64,000 nucleotides of DNA from Algibacter mikhailovii (GTDB lineage: Bacteria; Bacteroidota; Bacteroidia; Flavobacteriales; Flavobacteriaceae): the NCBI RefSeq assembly GCF_014651495.1, contig NZ_BMWZ01000001.1, positions 684,575-748,574 of the forward strand, read 5' to 3'. Below the pieces are notes generated by a model, which saw nothing but the letters and a program-made list of their open reading frames with translations, made no database searches and was not told the DNA's origin. The translations under genes and the position numbers were made by a program. Shown here one piece after another: positions 1-9,429 of this stretch (position 1 is the stretch's first letter; the number at the start of each line of letters is the position of its first letter).

Positions 1-5
1 GGGTA

Positions 6-557
6 CTACTGGCGTATAAAGGACAGTACAGTTTCAATCAGGCTTGTAGTGGTCACATCGTCTTCAATATCCTCTTCTTTTTCTACTATACCTATAACAA
101 GCTCTTTATTGGTGAGTTTATAGACCCTTACTATACGCTCCTCGCCATCTTCTTCTTCCACGTCTTCTTCAACAACTTCATTGGGATCTGTTATAATCAA
201 TTCACTACCCTGTATTTCCCATGTGCCTTCACCCAAAAGCTCAAAACCCTTTATATCTTCAAAAATGACGTCATCATCTGTGGTATAGGAAATAATCATA
301 TTTAATTCCCCAGCTGATGCCACTAAATTAGGAGACGGACTAAAAACTAATGTATTGGTTAAATCATAACCCTCACCACTTAAAATGGTGATGACACTTT
401 CACCGCCACGCTCAGTTTCAATTTCCCCTGACACCCTTAGATCTGTACCAATCCAAGTACCTATAATGTTTTCATTCACTGAAGTCTCGGCATCATCACT
501 TGAGCAAGAGGTTATAAGCAAAATTAAGAACACTAATATGGGACTAAACGCTTTCAT
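6..557 (-). CDS. Lipoprotein, lipocalin-like, unknown function
   Basis: A 183-residue protein that starts with a hydrophobic signal peptide ending in the lipobox ITSC with Cys18, followed by SSDD. It is therefore expected to be lipid-anchored in the envelope, and the Ser/Asp residues after the Cys resemble flavobacterial surface-export signals. The mature part has the 'IIGTWIGTDLRV' opening and alternating strands typical of small lipocalin-like lipoproteins of Bacteroidota. A very acidic stretch (runs of Glu/Asp) lies near residues 128-141. The gene lies downstream of dnaK on the same strand, but a hairpin terminator separates them. The substrate is unknown. The lipoprotein call is firm; the fold is inferred from general resemblance. 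Confidence 0.75.
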   Translation of the reverse strand: MKAFSPILVFLILLITSCSSDDAETSVNENIIGTWIGTDLRVSGEIETERGGESVITILSGEGYDLTNTLVFSPSPNLVASAGELNMIISYTTDDDVIFEDIKGFELLGEGTWEIQGSELIITDPNEVVEEDVEEEDGEERIVRVYKLTNKELVIGIVEKEEDIEDDVTTTSLIETVLSFIRQ

Positions 558-601
558 TTCATTTTTTTTAAAGAAACAATATTACAAGAATATGCTTATA
601 T

Positions 602-634
602 AAAAAAACGCAACCATCTCTAGTTGCGTTTTTT
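602..634 (-). terminator. Rho-independent terminator after dnaK
   Basis: An A/T-flanked hairpin with arms AAAAAACGCAAC and GTTGCGTTTTTT and an 8-nt loop. On the minus strand it lies 40 bp past the dnaK stop and before the lipoprotein gene, so it should end dnaK transcription. Confidence 0.8.
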
Positions 635-674
635 ACTTTATTATGATTCTGAAACCTGTTCAGAATTATAGTAC

Positions 675-2585
675 TTATTTTACTTCTTCGAAGTCTACAT
701 CTTCTACATCACTACCTTCTTCAGATTGTGGTTGCTCACCGGCACCAGCATCTGGTCCTGGTTGTGCACCACCTTGTGCTTCAGCTTGCGCCTTGTACAT
801 TTCTTCAGAAGCTACTTTCCAAGCTTCGTTTATTTTATCTAAAGCTGGCGTAATTACCGCTATATCTTTAGATTCATAAGCTTTTTTCAACTCTTCTAAA
901 GCATCAATAATAGGTTGTTTTTTATCTTCTGATAATTTATCACCAAACTCTTCTAATTGCTTTTCTGTTTGGAAAATCATAGAATCTGCTTCATTTAATT
1001 TCTGAGCATTTTCAGCTGCAGCTTTATCAGCTTCAGCGTTTGCTTCAGCATCAGCTTTCATTTTCTCAATTTCCTCTTCGCTTAAACCAGAAGATGCTTC
1101 AATTCTAATATCTTGTTTCTTACCAGTCGCTTTATCTTCAGCTGATACTTTAATAATACCATTGGCATCAATATCAAACGTTACTTCAATTTGTGGCGTT
1201 CCACGTCTTGCTGGTGGAATATCACTTAAATGGAAACGTCCAATAGTTTTGTTATCTGCCGCCATAGCTCTTTCACCTTGTAACACGTGAATTTCTACTG
1301 AAGGCTGATTATCTGCTGCCGTAGAGAATACCTGTGATTTCTTAGTAGGAATCGTAGTATTTGCTTCAATAAGCTTGGTAAATACATTACCCATAGTTTC
1401 AATACCAAGAGATAAAGGCGTTACATCTAAAAGTAATACATCTTTAACATCTCCTGTTAATACACCACCTTGAATACCAGCTCCTAGAGATACAACCTCA
1501 TCTGGATTTACACCTTTACTTGGTGCTTTTCCGAAGAATTTCTCAACCGCTTCTTGTACTGCAGGAATACGTGTAGATCCACCTACTAAAATTACTTCAT
1601 CAATATCACTCTTACTTAAACCAGCAGCTTTTAAAGCAGACTCACATGGCTCTATAGTACGTCTTACTAAATCGTCAATTAATTGCTCAAATTTAGATTT
1701 TGTTAAGGTACGCACTAAGTGTTTTGGTCCACTAGCTGTAGCTGTGATATAAGGTAAGTTAATTTCTGTTTGTGCAGAAGATGATAATTCTATCTTCGCT
1801 TTTTCAGCAGCCTCTTTTAAACGTTGTAAAGACATAGGATCTTCTCTTAAATCCATAGACTCTTCCGCTTTAAACTCATCAGCTAACCAGTTAATGATTT
1901 TCTCATCAACATCATCACCTCCTAAGTGTGTATCACCATCTGTAGATAACACTTCAAATACACCATCACCCAATTCAAGGATAGATACATCATGTGTTCC
2001 TCCACCAAAGTCAAATACAACTATTTTTTGGTCAGTACCTTTCTTGTCCATACCGTATGCTAAAGCAGCAGCAGTAGGCTCATTAATAATACGCTCTACT
2101 TTTAAACCAGCAATCTCACCAGCTTCTTTAGTTGCTTGACGTTGGCTATCGTTAAAGTATGCTGGTACAGTAATTACGGCACGACTAACATCTGTTCCTA
2201 AATAATCTTCAGCTGTTTTCTTCATTTTTTGAAGAATCATTGCCGATAATTCTTGAGGTGTATATAATCGACCATCTATATCAACTCTAGGTGTGTCATT
2301 ATCACCTTTAACTACATTATATGGTACGCGTTCTGCTTCATTTTTTGACTCAGAATATTTATTACCCATAAAACGCTTAATAGAATAAACGGTTTTTGTT
2401 GGGTTTGTAACTGCTTGTCTTTTTGCTGGATCACCAACTTTAATTTCACCGCCTTCTACAAAAGCAATAACAGATGGTGTTGTTCTTTTACCCTCTGCGT
2501 TAGGAATAACTACAGGCTCATTACCTTCCATTACAGAAACGCAAGAGTTGGTTGTTCCTAAATCAATTCCAATAATCTTACTCAT
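675..2585 (-). CDS. dnaK: Chaperone protein DnaK (Hsp70)
   Basis: A 636-residue cytoplasmic Hsp70 chaperone that binds exposed hydrophobic peptides in an ATP-driven cycle with DnaJ and GrpE. The N-terminus carries the phosphate-1 motif [10 protein letters not shown] at residues 6-15. The actin-like ATPase domain runs to about residue 380, with phosphate-2 [10 protein letters not shown] near residue 195. The linker [13 protein letters not shown] leads into the substrate-binding domain (about 390-500). A helical lid and an acidic tail ending EEVK follow. Length is normal for bacteria. dnaJ and grpE are not adjacent, so dnaK appears to be a single-gene unit here, ended by the hairpin at 602-634. 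A perfect 17-bp palindrome lies about 80 bp upstream of the start and may be its operator. Confidence 0.98.
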   Translation of the reverse strand: MSKIIGIDLGTTNSCVSVMEGNEPVVIPNAEGKRTTPSVIAFVEGGEIKVGDPAKRQAVTNPTKTVYSIKRFMGNKYSESKNEAERVPYNVVKGDNDTPRVDIDGRLYTPQELSAMILQKMKKTAEDYLGTDVSRAVITVPAYFNDSQRQATKEAGEIAGLKVERIINEPTAAALAYGMDKKGTDQKIVVFDFGGGTHDVSILELGDGVFEVLSTDGDTHLGGDDVDEKIINWLADEFKAEESMDLREDPMSLQRLKEAAEKAKIELSSSAQTEINLPYITATASGPKHLVRTLTKSKFEQLIDDLVRRTIEPCESALKAAGLSKSDIDEVILVGGSTRIPAVQEAVEKFFGKAPSKGVNPDEVVSLGAGIQGGVLTGDVKDVLLLDVTPLSLGIETMGNVFTKLIEANTTIPTKKSQVFSTAADNQPSVEIHVLQGERAMAADNKTIGRFHLSDIPPARRGTPQIEVTFDIDANGIIKVSAEDKATGKKQDIRIEASSGLSEEEIEKMKADAEANAEADKAAAENAQKLNEADSMIFQTEKQLEEFGDKLSEDKKQPIIDALEELKKAYESKDIAVITPALDKINEAWKVASEEMYKAQAEAQGGAQPGPDAGAGEQPQSEEGSDVEDVDFEEVK

Positions 2586-2663
2586 AATTTTATAATTTAT
2601 ATTTTTAAATAATCATTTTTTATTTCGAGTTGTTTAAGTCAATCATTATGCCAACTCAAAAAG

Positions 2664-2680
2664 TATGACACAGTGTCATA
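2664..2680. promoter_or_regulatory. Perfect 17-bp palindrome upstream of dnaK
   Basis: TATGACAC-A-GTGTCATA has 8-bp arms around a single central base. It lies 79-95 bp upstream of the dnaK start codon, in the 338-bp gap between dnaK and the divergent serine dehydratase gene. On the dnaK strand it is followed directly by TACTTTTTG, which resembles the -7 motif TAnnTTTG with one extra T, so the palindrome would sit between the -33 and -7 elements, where a repressor could act. I do not recognise the regulator. No other clear signal was seen in the gap. Confidence 0.5.
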
Positions 2681-2923
2681 TTACATTCCCTTAATAATTC
2701 CTATTTGCGCAAAACAATATTAATAAGGGTGCGATAATTAAGGCAGTCCAACCCTTCTAAGCACTAAAGAATGCCTTACCTTACACCTTCACTACTGCCC
2801 CATTTGGTGCTCTAAATACCATAATATGAAGGCCATGTCATAAGCTCTCAATATAATCCTTAGTCAAAGATGGCAAGCAGAAAACTATATTTATATTTGT
2901 TGAATCATAATGTTTACGCAATC

Positions 2924-4345
2924 ATGGAAAGTATCTCTGTTTTCGACATGCTAAAAATTGGCATTGGCCCGTCAAGTTCGCACACCTTAGGCCCATGGCG
3001 TGCTGCAGAACGTTGGATTACCGAATTGAAGGAAAGCAATCAATTTGAAAACATTGAAAGCATAAGCATTAATCTATATGGATCGTTGTCTTTAACAGGT
3101 AAAGGCCATGCTACAGACTACGCCCTGATGCTGGGATTATCTGGCGCTGATCCGGAACGCATTCCCACAGACCAAATAGAAGGTATTATTGATCGAATTA
3201 AACATGATCACTGTATTCTTCTAAACAATGAAAAACGGGTACCCTTCAACCCGAGTAGCCATATTATCTTCAATAAACAATTTCTCCCATATCACGCCAA
3301 CGGATTAACCTTTATTGGACATATAGGCAAGAAAACCATGGCATCTACTTTCTACTCCATTGGTGGTGGTTTTGTGGTAAAAGAAGATGCTAACAATGCC
3401 AAAAAGAATTTTGAGATTAAATGTTCCTTCCCCTATCCTATAGAACATGGTGACGATTTACTAAAATTCTGTAATAATCTAAATTCATCTATTTCTCAGG
3501 TGGTTTTAGAAAACGAAAAATCTATTCGGTCAAATCAAGACATTGATTTTGAGTTGAAACGTATTTGGGATACCATGTTAGAATCTATGTATGTTGGTTG
3601 CCATACTGAAGGCAAATTACCTGGTGGTCTAAATGTCACGCGACGCGCCTATAATATGCACCAAAACCTAAAAGGGAATACAGCCTATAGCACCCCTGTA
3701 GAATGGGTTTACGCCATTAGAGATACTGAAGTTAAATTTCGCCAAATCCTTAAATGGGTCAGTTGTTTTGCCTTAGCTGTTAATGAAGTGAATGCGGCCT
3801 TAGGCCGTGTAGTTACCGCTCCAACAAATGGTAGTGCTGGAGTTATACCATCCGTTTTAATGTACTATCTAGTGATTGAAAACCACGATGGTAATTTTGA
3901 AGACATCAAACGCTTTTTATTAACCGCCGGAGAAATAGGAAGCATCTTTAAAAAAGGGGCTACCATCAGTGCTGCCATGGGTGGCTGTCAAGCAGAAATA
4001 GGCGTATCTTCTGCGATGGCGGCAGGTGCTTTATGCGAACTTTTAGGTGGAACTCCTGAGCAGGTTTTAGTAGCAGCCGAAATCGCCATGGAACACCATT
4101 TAGGTCTAACCTGTGACCCTATTGGCGGCCTTGTTCAAATTCCTTGTATTGAACGCAATGCCATGGGCGCCATTAAAGCTATAAATGCCGCTGAGCTAGC
4201 GCTAGACACAAACCCCGAAAACGTAAAAGTCCCATTAGACAAAGTTGTAGCCACCATGTGGGAGACCGCAAAAGATATGCATTCCAAATACAAAGAAACT
4301 TCGGAAGGCGGCTTAGCGGTGGGCGTAAATTTAACAGATTGCTAG
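2924..4345 (+). CDS. sdaA: L-serine ammonia-lyase, iron-sulfur type, single chain
   Basis: Deaminates L-serine to pyruvate and ammonia using a [4Fe-4S] cluster. The start chosen here gives 473 residues beginning [21 protein letters not shown], the usual family start; an upstream ATG at 2870 would add 18 unrelated residues. The N-terminal beta domain (about 5-155) contains [14 protein letters not shown]. The catalytic alpha domain contains [12 protein letters not shown], and three cysteines at 355, 397 and 408 (GGCQAE, LTCDP, IPCIE). Their spacing of 42 and 11 residues equals that of the cluster cysteines known from the Legionella enzyme. Both domains are fused in one chain, as in type 2 enzymes. 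It is monocistronic, divergent from dnaK and convergent with the agarase gene. Confidence 0.95.
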   Translation: MESISVFDMLKIGIGPSSSHTLGPWRAAERWITELKESNQFENIESISINLYGSLSLTGKGHATDYALMLGLSGADPERIPTDQIEGIIDRIKHDHCILLNNEKRVPFNPSSHIIFNKQFLPYHANGLTFIGHIGKKTMASTFYSIGGGFVVKEDANNAKKNFEIKCSFPYPIEHGDDLLKFCNNLNSSISQVVLENEKSIRSNQDIDFELKRIWDTMLESMYVGCHTEGKLPGGLNVTRRAYNMHQNLKGNTAYSTPVEWVYAIRDTEVKFRQILKWVSCFALAVNEVNAALGRVVTAPTNGSAGVIPSVLMYYLVIENHDGNFEDIKRFLLTAGEIGSIFKKGATISAAMGGCQAEIGVSSAMAAGALCELLGGTPEQVLVAAEIAMEHHLGLTCDPIGGLVQIPCIERNAMGAIKAINAAELALDTNPENVKVPLDKVVATMWETAKDMHSKYKETSEGGLAVGVNLTDC

Positions 4346-4419
4346 ATAGACCTCTTTAAAGTTTTAAGATTAATTCATTTAGCGTTTATCGCTTTGAACT
4401 AACCTTACCTATCATGCTA

Positions 4420-5604
4420 TTATTCTATAACCAACTTTCCAGAGTACCAATTCCCTGAATGCAATTGGACTCTAATTAAATACATTCCAGATGATAAGGT
4501 ATCAACCGAAAGCGATTGTTGCTGTTTTGAAATATTTTTAACTGATTTGACTAATACCCCATTAATTTGATAAAGGTCAACTTGATTAATATCTGAATCC
4601 GAATCAATAGTTATGTGCTCGCCTCTTTTAATAGGATTATTAAAACCTAAAAACTTTGAAATATTATGGTCCTCTGTAGATAAAACATTCACTCTTTTGT
4701 AGGTTCTTATCCAGTCAATTTGAAAAATATTATTAGCTTCGACAGCCAATTCATTCACTGTAGGCCAAACGCCTCCGTTCACTTGCCACTGTTGTGCTGC
4801 TCCCGAAAAAATAATCGTTTCTGGACGAGATAATCCATTGCCTCCTAAATGTTCGTTAGGGTCTATAACACTAGGACCAGATACGGTTCTCACCAAAACG
4901 CCGTCAATATAATATTCTAAATGAAACGGATCTCTCCAATACATCCCTACTCTATGAAAACTATTTCTCCAATATTGACCATCTGCAACGGGTAAAACAT
5001 ACCAACTACCCGAATCTGTTGGCTGATAATCCTCACCACTTGATGAGAACGTGTGATGGCTTAAATGCATTCGCCTTGCAAACCAATCTCTAGAAGCGCC
5101 TTTACTTTCAGAGTAACTTGACCCATAGGCTTCAACAATATCGATTTCTTCTTTACTATTACTGCTTAGCAACCATACGGCATTGGCCATTACCGAATTC
5201 ATGATTTTCATTCTTGTCTCAATAAACACAGGATATATTATTTCAGACCTTGCATGAATGGCAGCAAAATTATTTGTGTTTAAAGCCCCGTTTAACGAGG
5301 TTGCTTTAAGTTCTAAGTTTCCTCCAGTGACTTTAGAATTATTGGGAGACCAGGTGGTATTTCCAAAACCAGGCCAAGGGTTTATAAAACCATCTTCCCA
5401 TCTTTCATTAAACGTAGTGCCCTTATTTGAACCTGATGGTGTTTCATAATTAAAACTGTCTGACAATTCATCTACTAACTCCCATTTTATATCAGAATTA
5501 CCTGATTCTGCAGGAATGGCTATTCCCGCCCAATCTTGAGCACCTGAAATCATCGTTGTTAAAAAACAAAATAAATAGCTGAATTGAATACAATACCTTT
5601 TCAT
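4420..5604 (-). CDS. GH16 beta-agarase with type IX sorting tail
   Basis: A secreted endo-hydrolase expected to cut beta-1,4 linkages in agarose from red algae. It has 394 residues: a signal peptide (about 1-22), then a GH16 catalytic domain opening with DWAGIAIPAESGNSDIKWEL and SDSFNY, which closely resembles characterised GH16_16 agarases. The catalytic motif is E153-I-D155-I-V-E158, and RMHLSHHTF follows as in agarases. The domain closes near residue 310 with IDWIRTYKRV. The last ~80 residues form a typical Por secretion-system sorting domain (INGVLVKSV, LSSGMYLIRV, KLVIE), so type IX export to the surface or medium is expected. No SusC/SusD or other agar-degradation genes are adjacent, which is unusual. 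Porphyranase or another GH16 specificity is less likely but not excluded. Confidence 0.88.
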   Translation of the reverse strand: MKRYCIQFSYLFCFLTTMISGAQDWAGIAIPAESGNSDIKWELVDELSDSFNYETPSGSNKGTTFNERWEDGFINPWPGFGNTTWSPNNSKVTGGNLELKATSLNGALNTNNFAAIHARSEIIYPVFIETRMKIMNSVMANAVWLLSSNSKEEIDIVEAYGSSYSESKGASRDWFARRMHLSHHTFSSSGEDYQPTDSGSWYVLPVADGQYWRNSFHRVGMYWRDPFHLEYYIDGVLVRTVSGPSVIDPNEHLGGNGLSRPETIIFSGAAQQWQVNGGVWPTVNELAVEANNIFQIDWIRTYKRVNVLSTEDHNISKFLGFNNPIKRGEHITIDSDSDINQVDLYQINGVLVKSVKNISKQQQSLSVDTLSSGMYLIRVQLHSGNWYSGKLVIE

Positions 5605-5757
5605 AGTTTTACATTAGGGGTGTTTACTTATACCTTCATAATTGGTATAATTTTAATCTCCAACAAACCTACAATTAATTGGACTTCTGATTTAAATAAT
5701 GAACTTGACAAAAACTTTACAGGTATGACAAAACCATGAAACAAAAGGCATTACACC

Positions 5758-5794
5758 TAAATCGCTAATTGGTATTATGTATTGTAGCGATTTA
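5758..5794. promoter_or_regulatory. 10-bp inverted repeat upstream of agarase gene
   Basis: TAAATCGCTA (5758-5767) and TAGCGATTTA (5785-5794) are perfect inverted repeats with a 17-nt spacer, about 155-190 bp upstream of the agarase start. A second, weaker repeat, TTATACC/GGTATAA (5628-5634 and 5644-5650), lies nearer the gene. There is no T-run, so a terminator is unlikely and an operator is possible. The rest of the 443-bp gap to panB shows no gene; an AT-rich stretch before panB probably holds its promoter. Confidence 0.4.
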
Positions 5795-6047
5795 TAAAAT
5801 GCATTAAATAAAGTAAAAATCAAGAACTACAATGCTCTATTACGTCCCTGAACAGCTCATATCATATGGAAAAAGTCCTGGTACTTTTTAAGTCCATATT
5901 AAAAGCGTTACACAAATTGTAATTGGGAGATGCCTAATTATTTTTTCCACGCGGGTAATATCAAATTGGTAAGATATGCCGTAAATAAAAGTTTAACACC
6001 ATAACTCTTAATTTAGTATTTTTACATGCTTAATTAAACTAAAAAAA

Positions 6048-6866
6048 ATGTCTGTAGCCAAAAAAGAATACAAACGCGTCACTGTTAAAACATTAGTAGA
6101 TATGAAAGCCAATGGCGAAAAGATATCTATGCTCACGGCCTATGATTACACCATGGCAAAAATTGTGGATGGCGCTGGTGTTGATGCTATTCTTGTTGGT
6201 GATTCTGCCAGTAATGTCATGGCTGGACATGAGACCACTTTACCAATAACCTTAGACCAGATGATATACCATGCATCATCGGTGGTACGTGCGGTATACC
6301 GTGCTTTGATTGTGGTAGACCTGCCTTTTGGTAGCTACCAAAGTGATCCTAAAGAAGCTTTACGCTCTGCTATTAGAATCATGAAAGAAAGCGGTGCACA
6401 CTCTGTAAAACTTGAAGGTGGTAAAGAAATTAAAGAATCTATTAAACGCATTTTAAATGCTGGAATTCCTGTAATGGGTCACTTGGGCTTAACACCACAA
6501 TCCATTTATAAATTTGGAACCTATACGGTACGTGCTAAACAAGAGGAAGAAGCTGAACGTCTTATTGAAGACGCAAAAATGCTAGAACGCATTGGATGCT
6601 TTGCTATTGTATTAGAAAAAATCCCTGCGGCACTAGCCAAAAAAGTTGCAGAAAGCGTGAGTATCCCTATTATTGGTATTGGTGCTGGTCCTGATGTTGA
6701 CGGACAGGTTTTGGTGCTTCATGACATGCTGGGCATGACGCATGAATTTAATCCACGGTTTCTACGCCGCTATTTACATCTGTATGAAGAAATGACAACA
6801 GGCATTTCAAAATACGTTGAAGATGTTAAGACGCAAGATTTTCCTAATGAAAGTGAGAAATATTAA
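6048..6866 (+). CDS. panB: 3-methyl-2-oxobutanoate hydroxymethyltransferase
   Basis: First committed step of pantothenate (coenzyme A) synthesis: transfers a hydroxymethyl group from 5,10-methylene-tetrahydrofolate to 2-oxoisovalerate to give ketopantoate. It has 272 residues in a TIM-barrel fold. Visible family motifs are [38 protein letters not shown] (metal and substrate contacts), [22 protein letters not shown] (catalytic Glu region) and [20 protein letters not shown]. The length is slightly above the usual 260-270. It is the first gene of a same-strand group with an RluA-type enzyme and an aldehyde dehydrogenase; the panB-rluA adjacency is common in Flavobacteriia and is interrupted here by a four-helix-bundle gene. 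Confidence 0.97.
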   Translation: MSVAKKEYKRVTVKTLVDMKANGEKISMLTAYDYTMAKIVDGAGVDAILVGDSASNVMAGHETTLPITLDQMIYHASSVVRAVYRALIVVDLPFGSYQSDPKEALRSAIRIMKESGAHSVKLEGGKEIKESIKRILNAGIPVMGHLGLTPQSIYKFGTYTVRAKQEEEAERLIEDAKMLERIGCFAIVLEKIPAALAKKVAESVSIPIIGIGAGPDVDGQVLVLHDMLGMTHEFNPRFLRRYLHLYEEMTTGISKYVEDVKTQDFPNESEKY

Positions 6867-6914
6867 TTTAGACATTTTAGATATAGAGATTATCAGACCG
6901 TTTAGATAATTAGA
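6867..6914 (+). repeat. Left flank of inserted gene: TTAGA repeats
   Basis: The 58 bp between panB and the next gene contain four TTAGA words (at 6868, 6877, 6902 and 6910). The right flank of that gene has the complementary word TCTAA four times, so the two flanks could pair across the gene. Confidence 0.55.
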
Positions 6915-6924
6915 CTTAAGTTTT

Positions 6925-7278
6925 ATGCATAGATTTAAAGAACTTGAAATTTGGAAACGAAGTCGGTTATTTTGTTCTGAAGTGTATGCAATAACATCAA
7001 AGTTTCCTGAATCTGAAAAATTTGGATTAACCAATCAATTACGTAGAGCGTCAGTTTCCATGCCTTCAAATATTGCAGAAGGTTCTTCAAGACAATCAAA
7101 TAAGGATTTTACAAGGTTTTTACAAATAGCATTAGGGTCTGCATATGAAATTGAAACACAATTACTCATAGCTCAAGATTTAAATTTCGTTAAAGATTCA
7201 GAATTAGAGTATGTCTTTTCAGAATTACAAGAAATCATCAAAATGATCTCCAAATTTAAATCAACGCTAAAAATTTAG
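6925..7278 (+). CDS. Four helix bundle protein (S23/IVS family)
   Basis: A 117-residue small protein of the 23S rRNA-intervening-sequence (S23) / bAvd-like four-helix-bundle family. Family signatures are FKELEIWKRSRLFCSEVY in helix 1, FPESEKFGLTNQLRRASVSMPSNIAEGSSR in helices 1-2, and DFTRFLQIALGSAYEIETQLLIA in helix 3. Helix 4 is the Leu/Ile-rich C-terminal segment. Members are known inside rRNA intervening sequences, as stand-alone genes, and as accessory proteins of diversity-generating retroelements; the biochemical role of stand-alone copies is unsettled. No reverse transcriptase or template repeat is nearby. It sits between two housekeeping genes and is bordered by complementary TTAGA/TCTAA repeats, which suggests it arrived as a unit. 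Confidence 0.9.
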   Translation: MHRFKELEIWKRSRLFCSEVYAITSKFPESEKFGLTNQLRRASVSMPSNIAEGSSRQSNKDFTRFLQIALGSAYEIETQLLIAQDLNFVKDSELEYVFSELQEIIKMISKFKSTLKI

Positions 7279-7281
7279 AAA

Positions 7282-7311
7282 TCTAACAATTCTAATCATC
7301 TAAAAATCTAA
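7282..7311 (+). repeat. Right flank of inserted gene: TCTAA repeats
   Basis: Four TCTAA words begin at 7282, 7291, 7299 and 7307, immediately after the four-helix-bundle gene. Each is the reverse complement of the TTAGA words on its left side. The repeat ends just before the GTG start at 7314. Confidence 0.55.
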
Positions 7312-7313
7312 CT

Positions 7314-8012
7314 GTGTCTAAAATCCTTTCAAATAAAAATAATCTCCAAGTCTTATTTGAGGACAATCACATTATCATTGTAAACAAACGCGCTGGTGAT
7401 ATTGTTCAGGGTGATAAAACCGGAGACAAACCTTTAAGTGATGTTGTCAAAGAATATATAAAGGATAAATACAATAAACCTGGGAACGTTTTTTTAGGTA
7501 CGGTACACCGCCTAGATAGGCCAACATCTGGCCTTGTTATTTTTGCCAAAACCAGCAAAGTGCTACCTAGGCTAAATAAATTGTTTCTTTCAAAAGACAT
7601 CCAGAAAACCTATTGGGCATTGGTTAAAAATGAACCAGCAAAAAAAGAGGATACCTTAATTCATTGGTTAAAAAAGAATCCAAAAAACAATAAATCTCTA
7701 GCCCATTTCAAAGAAGTAACCGATAGTAAAAAAGGCATACTGCATTATAAGCTGATTAAAAAACTGGATACTTATGCCTTACTTGAAATAAATTTAGAAA
7801 CCGGACGGCATCATCAAATTCGGGCACAGCTAGCCTCTATTGGCTCGCCCATTAAAGGAGATTTAAAATACGGATTTAACCGAAGCAACAAAGATGCAAG
7901 TATCAGTTTGCACGCCAGGCATATTACCTTTACACATCCCGTGAAAAAAGAACCTATTTCGGTTAGTGCCCCTGTACCCCATGATCCGATATGGAAGGCC
8001 TGTGTATCATAA
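7314..8012 (+). CDS. RluA-family RNA pseudouridine synthase
   Basis: Isomerises specific uridines in rRNA or tRNA to pseudouridine. It has 232 residues and starts with GTG, since no ATG gives a full N-terminus. The protein opens with VLFEDNHIIIVNKRAGDIVQGD, typical of the family, and carries motif II TVHRLDRPTSGLVIFAKT with catalytic Asp68. LETGRHHQIRAQLASIGSPIKGDLKYG is the conserved C-terminal block. There is no S4 RNA-binding domain, so it is closer to the RluA/RluC-core or TruC type than to RluD. The exact target cannot be read from sequence. It is probably co-transcribed with panB upstream and the aldehyde dehydrogenase 28 bp downstream. Confidence 0.92.
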   Translation: MSKILSNKNNLQVLFEDNHIIIVNKRAGDIVQGDKTGDKPLSDVVKEYIKDKYNKPGNVFLGTVHRLDRPTSGLVIFAKTSKVLPRLNKLFLSKDIQKTYWALVKNEPAKKEDTLIHWLKKNPKNNKSLAHFKEVTDSKKGILHYKLIKKLDTYALLEINLETGRHHQIRAQLASIGSPIKGDLKYGFNRSNKDASISLHARHITFTHPVKKEPISVSAPVPHDPIWKACVS

Positions 8013-8040
8013 TTTATAATATCTTTATAAAAAACATGTA

Positions 8041-9420
8041 TTGGATACCATAGCAAACATTATTGAACAACAGCGTAGCTGTTTTAAATCGCAACAAACT
8101 AAAGCGGTCTCCTTTAGATTAGAACTACTAAAGGCGCTAAAATTCGAAATAGAATCTCAAGAACAGGCTATTTATGATGCTTTACATAAGGATTTTAAAA
8201 AATCTCAATTTGAAGCTTTTATTAGTGAAGTAGGCTTGGTGCTTTCGCAGTTAAACTTAGTCATCAACAACCTTGAGTCATGGTCTAAACCCAAACGTAT
8301 CCGCGCTTCTCTACTAACCTTTCCTTCTAAAGATTACATCTATAAAACGCCATATGGTACTACGCTGGTTATTGCCCCATGGAATTACCCATTCTTGCTG
8401 GCTATGGAACCTTTAATTATGGCTATTGCTGCAGGAAATACTGTGGTTTTAAAACCTAGTGAATTAACAGGCCATACCTCAAAAATACTCACTCAAATTA
8501 TCAAAAAAGTATTCCCAGAAACCATAGCGACTTCCATTGAAGGCGGTGTAGAAACTGCTACAAAACTTTTGAGTGAAAAATGGGATTTTATATTTTTTAC
8601 CGGTAGTACAAAAGTTGGTCATATTATTGCAAAAGCTGCTGCCAAAAATCTAACGCCCGTTGTTTTAGAACTTGGCGGAAAATCCCCGTGCATTATTGAT
8701 GATTCCATGGATTTGAAACTAGTTGCTAGGCGCGTTGTTTGGGGCAAGTTTTTCAATGGTGGCCAAACCTGTATTGCGCCAGATTACATTATAGTAAAAT
8801 CGAATAAAAAAGAGGCACTCATAGCGGCCCTAAAAGCTGAAATAATTAAAAGATATAGCGAGACCCCTAAAACCTCTGCCGACTTTCCTAGAATTATAGA
8901 CAAAAAAAACACAACTAGGCTTGCCGCACTACTTGTGGATGTCAATATTGTTTATGGTGGTGACATTGATGAAGCCCAGTGCTATATCTCGCCTACTATA
9001 GTAGATGAGCCTGCTTTGGATAGCCCCTTGATGAGCGAAGAAATATTTGGACCTATTTTACCCATTTTAACCTATAATACCGAGAAAGATATAGAGCAAA
9101 TTATTGGACACAAAGACACGCCATTAGCCCTTTATATTTTTTCTAATCACAAGGGCTTTATTGAAAATACCATTAATACCTATAGGTTTGGTGGTGGTGT
9201 TGTTAATGACACACTCATTCATTTTGGCAATCATAGATTGCCATTTGGCGGTATAGGAACTAGTGGCATGGGAAAATATCATGGAAAACATGGGTTTGAC
9301 GCCTTTTCGCATGATAAAGCCATGATGAAACGTGGTAATTGGATCGACCCATCGTTTCGATATCCACCATATAAAGGAAAATTGAATTTACTTAAAAAAG
9401 TCTTTAAGTATTTTGGATAA
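8041..9420 (+). CDS. Aldehyde dehydrogenase, class 3-like
   Basis: NAD(P)-dependent oxidation of aldehydes to acids. It has 459 residues, and TTG at 8041 is the only start that gives the full-length N-terminus. Visible motifs are APWNYPFLLAMEPL, GNTVVLKPSE, FTGSTKVGHIIAKAAAKNLTPVVLELGGKSP (cofactor loop and general-base Glu) and GKFFNGGQTCIAPDY with catalytic Cys244. EEIFGPILPI and LPFGGIGTSGMGKYHGKHGFDAFSH are also present. The short length, the C-terminus ending in a hydrophobic/basic KGKLNLLKKVFKYFG, and these motifs fit the class 3 / fatty-aldehyde group (ALDH3). The last gene before the long repeat array; no terminator was recognised before the repeats. Confidence 0.93.
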   Translation: MDTIANIIEQQRSCFKSQQTKAVSFRLELLKALKFEIESQEQAIYDALHKDFKKSQFEAFISEVGLVLSQLNLVINNLESWSKPKRIRASLLTFPSKDYIYKTPYGTTLVIAPWNYPFLLAMEPLIMAIAAGNTVVLKPSELTGHTSKILTQIIKKVFPETIATSIEGGVETATKLLSEKWDFIFFTGSTKVGHIIAKAAAKNLTPVVLELGGKSPCIIDDSMDLKLVARRVVWGKFFNGGQTCIAPDYIIVKSNKKEALIAALKAEIIKRYSETPKTSADFPRIIDKKNTTRLAALLVDVNIVYGGDIDEAQCYISPTIVDEPALDSPLMSEEIFGPILPILTYNTEKDIEQIIGHKDTPLALYIFSNHKGFIENTINTYRFGGGVVNDTLIHFGNHRLPFGGIGTSGMGKYHGKHGFDAFSHDKAMMKRGNWIDPSFRYPPYKGKLNLLKKVFKYFG

Positions 9421-9429
9421 ATTTTCTTC

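Noticed and set aside
643-879. Plus-strand frame antisense to the dnaK 3' end
   Set aside because: It has low-complexity Ser/Pro/Ala composition and is fully contained in a clear dnaK gene on the other strand.
6925-7278. Accessory gene (Avd) of a diversity-generating retroelement
   Set aside because: The protein fold is related, but no reverse transcriptase, template repeat or variable repeat is nearby.
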